Assembly: GCA_002345565.1 (NCBI GenBank)
Contig: DDVS01000001.1
Span: 676,712 to 740,711 of the forward strand
Source: Flavobacteriales bacterium UBA2306
GTDB taxonomy: Bacteria; Bacteroidota; Bacteroidia; Flavobacteriales; Weeksellaceae
Direction: 5' to 3'
DNA: 64,000 nucleotides
Shown: positions 53,017 through 62,228 of the stretch, piece by piece
How positions within the stretch are numbered: position 1 is the first letter of the stretch
How the letters are laid out: the number at the start of each line of letters is the position of its first letter
Notes under the pieces: model-generated
Seen by the model: the letters and a program-made list of their open reading frames with translations, nothing else
The model's database searches: none
What the model was told of the DNA's origin: nothing
Translations under genes and position numbers: made by a program

Positions 53017-54054
53017 TTAAACTGAAACCTTCAGTTCATCCACTTTTATGATTTTATAAACCATTTCTTTATAGATTTCCTCATCTTCCATTTGTCGCAC
53101 GCCAAGACCTTTAGATTTCAAATCCATTTCACGAAGAATAGAAATTACTCTTGTTGCGTGTTTCAAAGGATAAAATCTTGCTGCTTCCGAATAATCTTTA
53201 ATCGCATAAGGATTCACGCCCATTGTTGAAGCGATTGTTTGAGGTGATTGTCCATTAAGAGTGTGATAAATAATGATGTTGGAAAAGAAGTTGTAAAGTG
53301 CTCCAAACGCCATTTGAATGGGATTCGATTTTTTGTTCTTTCCCATATAATAAGCAATACTGAAAGCTTTCGCTTGGTCTTTCGTCGCTAATGCTTTCTG
53401 AAGTTCGAAGATGTTGAAATCTTTACTGATTCCGATGTGTTCTTCAATGATTTTTCCGTCGAGAACTGCTCCGTCTTTCAGAACGATTTTCAGTTTATTA
53501 AGTTCATTCGCAATTCTGGAAAGGTCGTTACCAAGATATTCTGCTAAAAGGTGGCTGATATTGGGCGCAGATTTGATTCCCATCTCAGACATTTCACCTT
53601 GAATCCAAGTCGGAAGCTGATAATCTTTCATCTTCTCACTCGTGAAAAGCATTCCGGATTTAGCAAGCGTTTTGGCTACTTTTTTTCTCGCATCCAGCTT
53701 TTTATGTTTGTGAGCAATGACTAAAATTGTAGAGGGAACAGGATTTTCCAAATAAGCTTCCAAAGCTTTGGATTCTTCATCATTCAGTTTCATATCCTGA
53801 GCCTCCTTCACAATAATGAGCTGTTTGTCTCCCATCATCGGATATTGTCTTGCTAAAGAAAGAATCTCAAGATAACCTGTATCACGACCGTAAGCAATGG
53901 TTTGATTGAAAGCTTTCTCGTCTTCTTCCAAAACATCTTGTTCAAAGTGTTTGACAGCCAAATCGATATAAAAAGCCTCGTCGCCCTGAAAAAAATAAAC
54001 CGGTAATAGTTCTTTATTTTTAATATTTTTGAGGATAATATCTATTTCTTTCAT
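53017..54054 (-). CDS. holA: DNA polymerase III subunit delta
   Basis: 345 aa. Clamp-loader wrench subunit. The N-terminal AAA-like domain without a Walker A (LPVYFFQGDEAFYIDLAVKHFEQDVL, MMGDKQLIIVKEAQDM) and the C-terminal collar domain (FNIFELQKALATKDQAKAFSIAYYM, PIQMAFGALYNFFSNIIIYH, YAIKDYSEAARFYPL) fit HolA. The start codon lies only 8 nt from the start of the divergent HsdR_N gene, and a likely promoter box (TATCTTTG, complement of 54119-54126) is inside that gene. Confidence 0.92.
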   Translation of the reverse strand: MKEIDIILKNIKNKELLPVYFFQGDEAFYIDLAVKHFEQDVLEEDEKAFNQTIAYGRDTGYLEILSLARQYPMMGDKQLIIVKEAQDMKLNDEESKALEAYLENPVPSTILVIAHKHKKLDARKKVAKTLAKSGMLFTSEKMKDYQLPTWIQGEMSEMGIKSAPNISHLLAEYLGNDLSRIANELNKLKIVLKDGAVLDGKIIEEHIGISKDFNIFELQKALATKDQAKAFSIAYYMGKNKKSNPIQMAFGALYNFFSNIIIYHTLNGQSPQTIASTMGVNPYAIKDYSEAARFYPLKHATRVISILREMDLKSKGLGVRQMEDEEIYKEMVYKIIKVDELKVSV

Positions 54055-54062
54055 CTTAAAGT

Positions 54063-54497
54063 ATGCAAGTTCCGAAGCTAAATTTTGAAAATGAGTTCGA
54101 TTTCCAGATCAAACAAGACAAAGATACATTTTTTATCTATGATTTGGTAAGGAAAAGCTGGCTTGTATTGACGCCGGAAGAATGGGTGAGACAGCATTGG
54201 CTTCATTATTACAGATTTGTAAAAAAGAAAAATCTGTCGTCATTAATCCTTGAACAAAAACTGGAACTGAACGGAACCACAAAAAGAATTGACCTCCTAA
54301 TAACCGAAAAAACAGAACCAAAAATATTACTGGAACTCAAAGCGCCAAGTATTGCTTTGAAAGAAATCCACTTTGAGCAAGTCGCACGTTACAACAGTTT
54401 AATTGGTGCAGAACAAATCATCATCAGCAACGGATTGCATCACATTTTTGCTGATTATAAAGATGGGAAATATCAGTTTTTGAATTCTAAAGTTTGA
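54063..54497 (+). CDS. Small protein with a type I restriction HsdR N-terminal (HSDR_N) domain
   Basis: 144 aa. FIYDLVRKSWLVLTPEEWVRQHWLHYY leads into a PD-(D/E)XK-like core: KRIDLLITEKTEPKILLELKAPS carries the Asp and the E-x-K. This is the HSDR_N domain alone, without the helicase part of a restriction subunit. The arrangement beside holA is common in Flavobacteriia, so it is more likely a housekeeping DNA-processing factor than defence; that is inference. A -7 like TATTTTTG (54024-54031) lies inside holA. Confidence 0.8.
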   Translation: MQVPKLNFENEFDFQIKQDKDTFFIYDLVRKSWLVLTPEEWVRQHWLHYYRFVKKKNLSSLILEQKLELNGTTKRIDLLITEKTEPKILLELKAPSIALKEIHFEQVARYNSLIGAEQIIISNGLHHIFADYKDGKYQFLNSKV

Positions 54498-54499
54498 AA

Positions 54500-55453
54500 T
54501 TATTTCTGATGCTTTTTGATAATTGGAAGCAGGGAATTCGTGAATTTTTGTGCTCCATTTCCATTAAGGTGTGAAAAATCCATAAAGTCCGAAATACGAT
54601 ATGTTTCTAATGTATTTGAATCAACGTAATATCCATATTTAGAAAAATAATTTCTACTTATATCCCGGAAACGTTTTGATGAAACCGGGGATTTTTTAAA
54701 ATAAGTTTCATTGAGTGGTGATAATACCAATAAATAAGGAATATGGTTTTGTTTCAACAGGTCTATGAGATTCTGAAAAGATTCCGACTGATGCTTTATC
54801 GGATTGAAATTCATAATTCTAATATTAGGTGTTTTTTTCTTCTCATCGTAAATCAGTTCTGATTTAACAAAACCATTCCCAAGATATTTATCTTTCTTAT
54901 CCGATACTGAATCTTTTAGTTTTTCTTTTCTGTCTTTTTCTGCAAATCCTGTGTATTTTATAATTAAAGCATTGAGAGACATCAAACTTGGAGCTGTTTC
55001 AAATAATTGTAAATCATGAAAGTTTTTTTTAGAATTAATAATTACGTCTGTTGTTTCGAAACTATCTGGAGTCAGCATGAGATAAGGATTAACATCGATA
55101 ATAACTAATTTAGGCTTTACTTCATCCAAATATTTTTTTGCCATTACATAAGTCATATTCGGTTTTTGAGAACTTGTTCCTAAGCTGAATGAAGAGTAGC
55201 CATTATTTCTTAAAAACTTAGGATCGTAATTTCTGAAACCTAAACTGGAACCTAATACAAAAATATCAATTGCTTTTATTTTACATATATCCTCCATTTT
55301 TCTTGCTGTAAAGCCATATCTCCTTTGTTCTTTTTTGGGAATATTCATATTTAAAAATCCAGCCTGTGTTTTGTATAGACCAATCACTACAATACAATAA
55401 ATAATGATTGAAACAAGGAGAAATTTAGAAAAAACAATAATTAATCTTTTCAT
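54500..55453 (-). CDS. SGNH-hydrolase-like partner of MBOAT (DltD/AlgJ-type)
   Basis: 317 aa from the ATG at 55453; the open frame reaches 55501 within the MBOAT gene but the signal anchor starts here. One N-terminal membrane anchor (about 5-28), then a periplasmic domain with FVLGSSLGFRNYDP (SGNH block I, nucleophile Ser), IIDVNPYL, LLVLSPLNE and DFSHLNGNGAQKFTNSLLP (catalytic D-x-x-H). It probably moves acyl groups supplied by the membrane O-acyltransferase onto an exported sugar polymer. It starts 1 nt after the MBOAT stop. Confidence 0.78.
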   Translation of the reverse strand: MKRLIIVFSKFLLVSIIIYCIVVIGLYKTQAGFLNMNIPKKEQRRYGFTARKMEDICKIKAIDIFVLGSSLGFRNYDPKFLRNNGYSSFSLGTSSQKPNMTYVMAKKYLDEVKPKLVIIDVNPYLMLTPDSFETTDVIINSKKNFHDLQLFETAPSLMSLNALIIKYTGFAEKDRKEKLKDSVSDKKDKYLGNGFVKSELIYDEKKKTPNIRIMNFNPIKHQSESFQNLIDLLKQNHIPYLLVLSPLNETYFKKSPVSSKRFRDISRNYFSKYGYYVDSNTLETYRISDFMDFSHLNGNGAQKFTNSLLPIIKKHQK

Positions 55454-55454
55454 A

Positions 55455-56894
55455 TTAAAACTGAAAATAAATAAAGTCTTCTTGATTTTTCGGCATTGCA
55501 AGCGCTATTAATAATAGTATAAAAATATAAAATCCCCACCTGTAATATACTGTCCAGTTTATTCCTATTTTTTCCAAAATATGATAATCTTTTCTCCCAA
55601 ACCATTCCACAACAAACATAAATAATATCAAAAGCAATAAAGACCAAGACATAAAATCCGGATAACTAATAGATAATCTAGTGAAAATACCATAAACAAA
55701 TGCATTTGTTGTATGAATACTTTCATTTCTAAAAATCATTGCAAGAAATGTCGCAGTAGACACATTAAGAATAATCATAACAATATGACCAAAAGATGTT
55801 ATTACAGATGTTTTGTAATGATGTATAAACCTATTATTAAAAGGTCTTAATAAAACTGATATAATCACAAAAACGGCCGCAAAAAAACCAACCACAATAT
55901 AAGTCCATCTTGCACCATGCCAAAATCCGCTTATTAAAAAAATTAGAAATACAAAAAAATACTTCCGTGCATTAGAAGAATTTTCTTTGATTGCAGGCTT
56001 GTAGATATAGTATTTGAACCAAGTTGATAAGGAAATGTGCCAGCGCCCCACAAATTCTGCCATATCTCTCGCAAAAAAAGGAGTATCAAAATTTTTCATT
56101 AATTGAATACCAAACATTCTAGAAGTTCCAAGAGCCATATCAGAATATCCGGAAAAATCTGCATAGACTTGAAATGTAAATAGAAATGCGGCATAAATTA
56201 AAGTCAACCCAGAATGCATACCGGGATCTTCGAAAACCATATTGACAATACTTGCACAATTATCCGCTATAACAACTTTCTTAAAGAAACCCCATAAAAA
56301 CTGTCGCATTCCATCAACAACTTTATGATAGTTAAATTGATGACCTTTAGTCAATTGAGGTAATAAATGTGGTGCTCTTTCTATTGGACCTGCAAGAAGC
56401 ATTGGAAAAAAGCATACAAAAAGTGAATAATTAATAATATTTTTTTCCACTTTGAATTTACCAAAATATACATCCAAGACATAACTCAATCCATGAAATG
56501 TATAAAAAGAAATTCCGATTGGAAGAATAATATTAAGCGTAGAAATATTCGGTTGAAAACCAATTGAAACCAATAAATCATTGAAACTTTCAACAAAAAA
56601 ATTAACATATTTGAAATAACCAAGAATTCCTACATTAATAATTATACTTGTAAACAGCCAGATTTTTTTGGTTGATTTTTTGGTTGCTTTGTCAATTGCA
56701 ATACCTGAAAAATAATCTAAAAGCGTAGAAAATCCTAATAAAAAACAAAAGCGCCAATCCCATTGCGCATAAAAATAATAGCTTGATGTAAGTAAGAGTA
56801 GATTCCTAATTTTCCATTTTTTTACCGGAATTGCCCAATAAAGACAAAAAACCGCTACAAAGAAAATAAAGAATTCTAAGGAATTAAATAGCAT
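55455..56894 (-). CDS. MBOAT-family O-acyltransferase (AlgI/DltB-like)
   Basis: 479 aa, about 11 membrane segments. Signature blocks: LPIGISFYTFHGLSYVLDVY, CFFPMLLAGPIERAPHLLPQL, DFSGYSDMALGTSRMFGI, FVGRWHISLSTWFKYYIY and the catalytic His in LISGFWHGARWTYIVVG. It carries acyl groups, usually acetyl, across the inner membrane to a partner that modifies a polysaccharide. Paired with the SGNH-like gene 1 nt downstream. No polysaccharide cluster is adjacent, so the substrate is open. Confidence 0.92.
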   Translation of the reverse strand: MLFNSLEFFIFFVAVFCLYWAIPVKKWKIRNLLLLTSSYYFYAQWDWRFCFLLGFSTLLDYFSGIAIDKATKKSTKKIWLFTSIIINVGILGYFKYVNFFVESFNDLLVSIGFQPNISTLNIILPIGISFYTFHGLSYVLDVYFGKFKVEKNIINYSLFVCFFPMLLAGPIERAPHLLPQLTKGHQFNYHKVVDGMRQFLWGFFKKVVIADNCASIVNMVFEDPGMHSGLTLIYAAFLFTFQVYADFSGYSDMALGTSRMFGIQLMKNFDTPFFARDMAEFVGRWHISLSTWFKYYIYKPAIKENSSNARKYFFVFLIFLISGFWHGARWTYIVVGFFAAVFVIISVLLRPFNNRFIHHYKTSVITSFGHIVMIILNVSTATFLAMIFRNESIHTTNAFVYGIFTRLSISYPDFMSWSLLLLILFMFVVEWFGRKDYHILEKIGINWTVYYRWGFYIFILLLIALAMPKNQEDFIYFQF

Positions 56895-57004
56895 TAATCA
56901 TCATATGTTTGTGTCACAAATATAATTTTATATTTTCATAAATAACACAAATAATCAATAATGATAAATATTTTTTAATAAAGAATAGATTACAAATAAA
57001 AATT

Positions 57005-58012
57005 CTACAAATTAAAATCTTTCTTCGGGTTGAAAAGATAGATCAAAAAGAAAAACAAAACGGAAACCGCCAAAAAGTATTGGTAATAATGAACCGCAGA
57101 TTGTGAACTTATTGTAGTCGTGGTGGAACTTGAGGATCTATGAAGCTCATTGATTAGATTATTAATAGCATTATCAAGATTGTTCCCGTCCAGATAATTG
57201 CCTCCAGTTGAATTAGCGATATTTTTAAGCGCTTTGGTCTGCAATTTGGAAACAACTGTTTCGCCATACATATCGGACTTGTAACCCATCAATTGTCCGA
57301 AATAATATTCTGGAATTGGAGCTCCTTCTTCTGTTCCCACACCAATCGTTGTGACTCTGATTCCTTCTTTTTTCGCCAGATCAATCGCTTCGTCCTCGTG
57401 ACCTTCGTTATCCTCGCCGTCACTTATTAAGACGATATTTCTTGAACCTTTGGTGATATTTTTGAATTTCTGAGCAGCAATTTGTATCGGTTTCAGAAAA
57501 TCGGTCCCTTGGTTTTGAATAACACTTGTTTCAATTCCTGAAAGATAAGTTTCAGCGGCAGAATAATCACTGGACAAAGGCATTACAGAATAGGCATCGC
57601 CAGCAAAAACGATAATTCCTACTCTATCATTGGTCATCTTTTGAAGAGAATTGATGATGATATTTTTCGCCTCATCCAATCGGCTTGGTTGGATATCTTG
57701 AGCATTCATCGAGTTGGAAACATCCAAAACGAAAATCGTACTGCTCACATTTTGCTGCACACTGATCTCTTCTTTTCCTCCCAAAAGGTCGATAATCGAA
57801 AATATCAAGAATAAAAATCCTAATAAATATAGAACCGGAAATAACTTTGCAAATCCAGAAGTTTTCTCGAACAAGACATTCTGAAATCTATCTTCTGCAA
57901 AAACATTTCTTCTTTTGCTTTTCCAACGGATAAAATGAATGATGAAGTAACCAATGACAGGCAACAACAGAAGCAACAACAGATACCAGTAATTTCCTAA
58001 ATACCAATTCAT
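57005..58012 (-). CDS. BatB-like VWA-domain membrane protein
   Basis: 335 aa. Two N-terminal membrane segments, a VWA domain (about 90-285) with MIDAS DVSNSMNAQD, IVFAGDAYSVMPL and ISDGEDNEGHEDEA, and a C-terminal membrane segment (about 308-328). Fifth and last gene of the moxR-DUF58-BatD-like-BatA-BatB run, 4 nt after batA. In Bacteroidetes this operon is linked to stress or oxygen tolerance. The TPR protein BatC and the full BatD that often follow are not here. Confidence 0.87.
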   Translation of the reverse strand: MNWYLGNYWYLLLLLLLPVIGYFIIHFIRWKSKRRNVFAEDRFQNVLFEKTSGFAKLFPVLYLLGFLFLIFSIIDLLGGKEEISVQQNVSSTIFVLDVSNSMNAQDIQPSRLDEAKNIIINSLQKMTNDRVGIIVFAGDAYSVMPLSSDYSAAETYLSGIETSVIQNQGTDFLKPIQIAAQKFKNITKGSRNIVLISDGEDNEGHEDEAIDLAKKEGIRVTTIGVGTEEGAPIPEYYFGQLMGYKSDMYGETVVSKLQTKALKNIANSTGGNYLDGNNLDNAINNLINELHRSSSSTTTTISSQSAVHYYQYFLAVSVLFFFLIYLFNPKKDFNL

Positions 58013-58016
58013 CAGC

Positions 58017-59006
58017 TTAATTCAAAATTTTAAAAATTACCCATCTCAACAACGCATCCAACAATAGAAGACCTAAAGCTACCCAAAGAAAAATTCTGAA
58101 ATATTCTTCATAATTATACAATTTCGAAGTTTTGACATCGGATTTTTCCAGTTGATTAATCTCATCATACACATTCTGCAGGCTGCTGTTAGATGTGGCG
58201 CGGAAGTATTTCCCACCAGTCAGTTGTGCGATATCAATCAGTGTATTCTCATCGATTTCAGTTTTTTGTTCTGTGAAAACAATATCTCCGAAAATATTAG
58301 TTCCTGTTGGGAAAGCGGCGAAACCATTGCTTCCAATTCCAACTGTATAAACTTTGATGCTGTTATTTTTTGCCAATTCTGCGGCGATTTGCGGAGGCAT
58401 TGCATTCAGAACGGTGTTCACGCCATCAGTCATCAAGATGATGATTTTACTTTTGGCCTTGCTTTTTTTCAAGTGATTGACAGCAACAGAAAGACCTTCT
58501 CCAATTGCGGTTCCAGGCTGTAATTCGAGAGGATTTAATTGATTTAATTCATCAATAACCACCTGGTGGTCGGTTGTCAAAGGAACTTTGGTGTAAGCTT
58601 CTCCCGAATACGCCACCAAACCGATCCTGTCATTTTCTCTTTTATTAACGAAATCAATCGCGATCTTTTTCAACGCTGTCAATCTGTCCGGGTCAAGGTC
58701 TTTAGCCATCATACTCAAGGAAACGTCCACAGAAAGCATAATATCAATTCCTTTGGATTCGTCTCTATCCTGAGAAATAGTGTAAGTTCTGGGTCTTGCC
58801 AAAGCAATAATCAAAGCTGAAAGAATAAGATATTTCGAAATCTTCAGAAAAGTCATTACCAACGAAATGTTTCCGCTCGGTTGCATATTCTTGACCGAAG
58901 GCACAGCAATTCCTCTACTCTTTTTCTTGCCCGAATCCAATATCAATAATGGAATGAACAAAATAAAAAGCAGTAAAAACCAAGGACTGTAAAACTCGAA
59001 ATTCAC
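58017..59006 (-). CDS. BatA-like VWA-domain membrane protein
   Basis: 329 aa. N-terminal membrane segments (about 7-22 and 56-72), VWA domain (about 85-290) with complete MIDAS DVSLSMMAKD, YSGEAYTKVPLTTD and MTDGVNTVLN, and a C-terminal membrane segment (about 305-325). It lies between the BatD-like gene (26 nt) and batB (4 nt). Confidence 0.88.
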   Translation of the reverse strand: MNFEFYSPWFLLLFILFIPLLILDSGKKKSRGIAVPSVKNMQPSGNISLVMTFLKISKYLILSALIIALARPRTYTISQDRDESKGIDIMLSVDVSLSMMAKDLDPDRLTALKKIAIDFVNKRENDRIGLVAYSGEAYTKVPLTTDHQVVIDELNQLNPLELQPGTAIGEGLSVAVNHLKKSKAKSKIIILMTDGVNTVLNAMPPQIAAELAKNNSIKVYTVGIGSNGFAAFPTGTNIFGDIVFTEQKTEIDENTLIDIAQLTGGKYFRATSNSSLQNVYDEINQLEKSDVKTSKLYNYEEYFRIFLWVALGLLLLDALLRWVIFKILN

Positions 59007-59032
59007 GGATTAATTATAAATGATTGATGATT

Positions 59033-59989
59033 TTATTTAAGTTTTCTAATTTTAGATTTGTCTGCATCTGAGAGTTCTGCAACAGAAACATTCCGAAGAT
59101 TTTCAGCTTCCACATCTTTCGTAGAACGTTTTACAAAATCTCTGATTTCTGTAAAATCTTTAGCCATCAATTCTTTTGTAGGAATGGTTTTCGCAAATTT
59201 CACAAGGTCGCCACGTAAGAATATATCTTCCACAATTTTTTCATTTTCCTGAGAAATCGCATTCGTGTTTTTCATATAATCTATCAGGTCATCCGTCAGC
59301 AAAACATCCGCAGGAATCTGATATTGTTTGGTGATAAAAGTTCTTGTAATATCAATCAATTCCACATAAAAAGCACGGAAATTTTCGTTCTCGATATAAT
59401 TTTTCTTTCTGAGTTTTTCTAAGTCTTTCAAGGTCTGATTCGTCGTCACAATCGGGCTTGATTTGCGCTTTTTCCCATATTTTACAATTCCGATTATTAA
59501 AACAATCATTGCGATAATCATCAATGCGACAAGAACGTAAAACTTATACAAATCCCAATAATCTTGAACATTCAGTTCTACTTCTTTGTTCTTCATAATG
59601 TCATTAATCTGGTCGCCTTTTTTGGCTGTATTAATGACTTCAACTTCGTAAGGAATGGTTTTAAGGATTTTATCTCCGACTTTTATCTGAATTTCAGGAA
59701 TCGTAAATTTTCCTTCCTGAAAAATCGCAAATTTCACAGAACGCAAATAGATATCTTTTTGCTTGGCAATACTGTCATTCACCATTTCGAAATGAAAAGG
59801 TAACAGTTCATTTCTTGGCGAAGCCTGAACATCTTGTCCGTTCAAATCCAAAACCTGAATCTTGAAAACCGCAACTTCGCCCAAAGCCAAAGTCGTTTTG
59901 TCCAGATTAGATGATAAGGTTTGGGAAAAACCTAACGAAAAAAAGAATATAAAAAACGAAAAAAATATTTTAAATAATCTGTAAGGCAT
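59033..59989 (-). CDS. BatD-like exported protein with one membrane anchor
   Basis: 318 aa. Signal peptide (1-22, SLGFSQ), an Ig-like beta domain (25-130: LDKTTLALGEVAVFKIQVLDLNG, FAIFQEGKFTIPEIQIKVGDK), a membrane segment (about 147-168), then a cytoplasmic helical domain (175-318). It is shorter than typical BatD and has one Ig-like domain only. Position between DUF58 and BatA supports a role in the same complex. No enzyme motif. Confidence 0.65.
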   Translation of the reverse strand: MPYRLFKIFFSFFIFFFSLGFSQTLSSNLDKTTLALGEVAVFKIQVLDLNGQDVQASPRNELLPFHFEMVNDSIAKQKDIYLRSVKFAIFQEGKFTIPEIQIKVGDKILKTIPYEVEVINTAKKGDQINDIMKNKEVELNVQDYWDLYKFYVLVALMIIAMIVLIIGIVKYGKKRKSSPIVTTNQTLKDLEKLRKKNYIENENFRAFYVELIDITRTFITKQYQIPADVLLTDDLIDYMKNTNAISQENEKIVEDIFLRGDLVKFAKTIPTKELMAKDFTEIRDFVKRSTKDVEAENLRNVSVAELSDADKSKIRKLK

Positions 59990-60063
59990 TTATATAGTTG
60001 ACAGTTGTTGGTTGATAGTTGTTAGTCTTTTTTGTCTTGATTCTTTATTCTTGTCTCTTTTAT

Positions 60064-60924
60064 TTATTTTCTGAAATATTGATACAAAAATTTGCTGTAA
60101 TCATCAGAAGTTTTGATATCTAAAAAATTAGCTGAAGAATTCTCAAATTCCTCTTTTGTTTGGCGCATTTTCCGTTTTTGTTGTTCAGCAAATTCATAAC
60201 GCCATCTTGCGCTGGAAGTATTCGCCCAGACTTGTTTTCCGGTTTCAGCATCACGAAACAATGCATAACCGATATCGGGAATCTCCATATCTTTTTCATC
60301 AAAAACTCGAAGTCCTAAAACTTGATGCTTTCTTGCGGTGACATTCAGAATTTTCTGGTCAAACTCGTCCTCGAAATCAGAAAAAACAAAAACCAGAGAT
60401 TTTCTTTTGAAAACACTCATCATATAATTGAAAGCCGAATCAAGATCCGATTCTGCAGGAACATACTCCGCTGACAAAATATTACTTACAATCGATAAAA
60501 CGTGTTTTCTTCCTTTTTGTGGCGGAACGACTTTCAGAACTTTATCGGCGTATAAAATCAATCCGACTTTATCGTTATTTCCTGTTGCTGAAAACCCGAG
60601 AGAAGCGCAAATTTCTGCAACATATTCTCTTTTCAGTTGGGTTTTGGTTCCATAATCCATAGATGCGGAAATGTCCACAACCAACATCATCGTCAGTTCC
60701 CTCTCCTCTTCCATTACTTTTACGAATGGTTCACGGAAACGTGCTGTTTTGTTCCAATCGATTCTTCTCGTGTCATCTCCGAACTGGTATTGTCGAACCT
60801 CAGAAAATGTCATTCCCTGACCTTTGAAAGCGCTGTGATATTGTCCCATAAGCGATGCTTCCGTTTTCTTTCGAGTTCGGATTTCTATCTGCTTTACTTT
60901 TTTGACGATATCTTTTATCTGCAT
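60064..60924 (-). CDS. DUF58-family protein with VWA-like fold
   Basis: 286 aa. The DUF58 block YHSAFKGQGMTFSEVRQYQFGDDTRRIDWNKTAR is followed by a VWA-like MIDAS, VVDISASMDYGT, and VFVFSDFEDEFDQKIL. Soluble. The gene pair moxR/DUF58 is widespread and thought to act as an AAA chaperone with a VWA adaptor. 73-nt and 99-nt gaps separate it from its operon neighbours, both filled with GTTGATAGTT-type repeats. Confidence 0.9.
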   Translation of the reverse strand: MQIKDIVKKVKQIEIRTRKKTEASLMGQYHSAFKGQGMTFSEVRQYQFGDDTRRIDWNKTARFREPFVKVMEEERELTMMLVVDISASMDYGTKTQLKREYVAEICASLGFSATGNNDKVGLILYADKVLKVVPPQKGRKHVLSIVSNILSAEYVPAESDLDSAFNYMMSVFKRKSLVFVFSDFEDEFDQKILNVTARKHQVLGLRVFDEKDMEIPDIGYALFRDAETGKQVWANTSSARWRYEFAEQQKRKMRQTKEEFENSSANFLDIKTSDDYSKFLYQYFRK

Positions 60925-60936
60925 AATCTTTGTCGG

Positions 60937-61013
60937 TTATCGGTTGATAGTTTTCAAATCATCTCTTTTCTTAATATATAATAATTCGACAACTGACCAC
61001 TATCAACTGATAA
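60937..61013. repeat. Inverted TTATCGGTTGATAGTT repeat between moxR and DUF58
   Basis: TTATCGGTTGATAGTT (60937-60952) and CACTATCAACTGATAA (60998-61013) are inverted with two changes. A related single arm (GTTGGTTGATAGTTGTTAG) lies at 60007-60025 between DUF58 and the BatD-like gene. The same words occur inside prmC and before yaaA. Confidence 0.65.
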
Positions 61014-61023
61014 ACCTAATTGT

Positions 61024-62028
61024 TTAAGGAGCTTGAACCTTCCTAAGAATTCTATTTACGATTTCGTCCTGAGTTACTTCTTCTGCTTCCGCTTCGAAAC
61101 TCAATCCGATTCTGTGTCTCAAAACATCTTTTGCAATTTCCTTCACATCTTCCGGAATTACAAATGCTCTTCCTTTGATGAAAGCATAAGCTCTGGAAGC
61201 AATTGCTAAATTGATACTTGCTCTCGGCGATGCTCCGAAACTGATAAAATTTTTAAGCTCAGACAATCCGTATTTTTCAGGATAACGCGTTGCGAACACC
61301 ATATCCAGAATATATTTTTCGATTTTCTCGTCCAGATAAATTTGATTGATGAGTTTTTTAGCTTCAACAATCTGTTCAAGATTAACGACCTGTCTGATTT
61401 GAGGAATATCTTGCGTAGAAATCATTCGCATTACCTTTCTTTCATCTTCAAATTCAGGGTAATCGATTTTACACTTCAGCATAAAACGGTCGGTTTGCGC
61501 TTCCGGTAAAAGATAAGTTCCTTCTTGGTCAATCGGGTTTTGAGTGGCTAATACAAGGAAAGGTTTTGGCAATTGCATTGTTTCATCACCAATTGTCACT
61601 TGCTTTTCCTGCATTACTTCCAAAAGTGCAGACTGAACTTTTGCAGGAGCTCTGTTAATCTCATCCGCCAAAACGAAGTTCGCAAATACAGGTCCTTTTT
61701 TTATAGAGAAATCGTTGTCTTTTACATTATAAATCATTGTTCCCACAACATCCGCAGGTAATAAATCCGGCGTAAACTGGATTCTTGAAAACTGTCCGTG
61801 AACAGCTTCTGCCAAAGTTTTGATTGCGAGAGTTTTTGCCAAACCAGGAACACCTTCCAAAAGAACGTGACCATTCCCGAGAAGTCCTATCAAAAGACGG
61901 TCAATCATATATTCTTGACCGATAATAGCGCGGTTGATTTCTTGTTTTAGGATATTAAAAAAGTAATTCTGTTCTTTTACTTTCTCTGTAAGTTGTCTGA
62001 TATCTTCTGCTTGATTCAATTCTGACAT
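61024..62028 (-). CDS. MoxR-family AAA+ ATPase
   Basis: 334 aa. Walker A GVPGLAKTLAIKTLA, Walker B FVLADEINRAPAKVQSALLEVMQE, sensor 1 LVLATQNPIDQEGTYLLPEAQTDRFML and sensor 2 SFGASPRASINLAIASRAYA. Chaperone-like ATPase that heads the Bat operon and likely acts on its VWA partners. A CTTGCGTT/AACGCAAG hairpin lies in its leader region (62094-62122). Confidence 0.94.
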   Translation of the reverse strand: MSELNQAEDIRQLTEKVKEQNYFFNILKQEINRAIIGQEYMIDRLLIGLLGNGHVLLEGVPGLAKTLAIKTLAEAVHGQFSRIQFTPDLLPADVVGTMIYNVKDNDFSIKKGPVFANFVLADEINRAPAKVQSALLEVMQEKQVTIGDETMQLPKPFLVLATQNPIDQEGTYLLPEAQTDRFMLKCKIDYPEFEDERKVMRMISTQDIPQIRQVVNLEQIVEAKKLINQIYLDEKIEKYILDMVFATRYPEKYGLSELKNFISFGASPRASINLAIASRAYAFIKGRAFVIPEDVKEIAKDVLRHRIGLSFEAEAEEVTQDEIVNRILRKVQAP

Positions 62029-62174
62029 AGTTAATCTTAATAATTGGTAAATTTCATATAAAAACCCGCAACAGCAAACACAACAATTGCTAATCTTGCG
62101 TTAAATATTTGTTAAAACGCAAGAAGGTTATAAGTTAGATGTCAAAAGTCGAAGGATATATCAATTCTGATTAT

Positions 62175-62204
62175 TTGTCGTTTATTATAATTAGTATAAC
62201 TTTG
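62175..62204 (+). promoter_or_regulatory. Promoter of the DinB-family gene
   Basis: TTG (62175-62177), 19 nt, TAACTTTG (62197-62204); the ATG is 24 nt beyond. Confidence 0.8.
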
Positions 62205-62228
62205 AATTAATAAAATTTTTCTTATAAA

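Noticed and set aside
54063..54497. Remnant of a type I restriction system
   Set aside because: Only the HSDR_N domain is present, but the gene is intact, sits in a conserved-looking position beside holA, and has no hsdM or hsdS neighbours.
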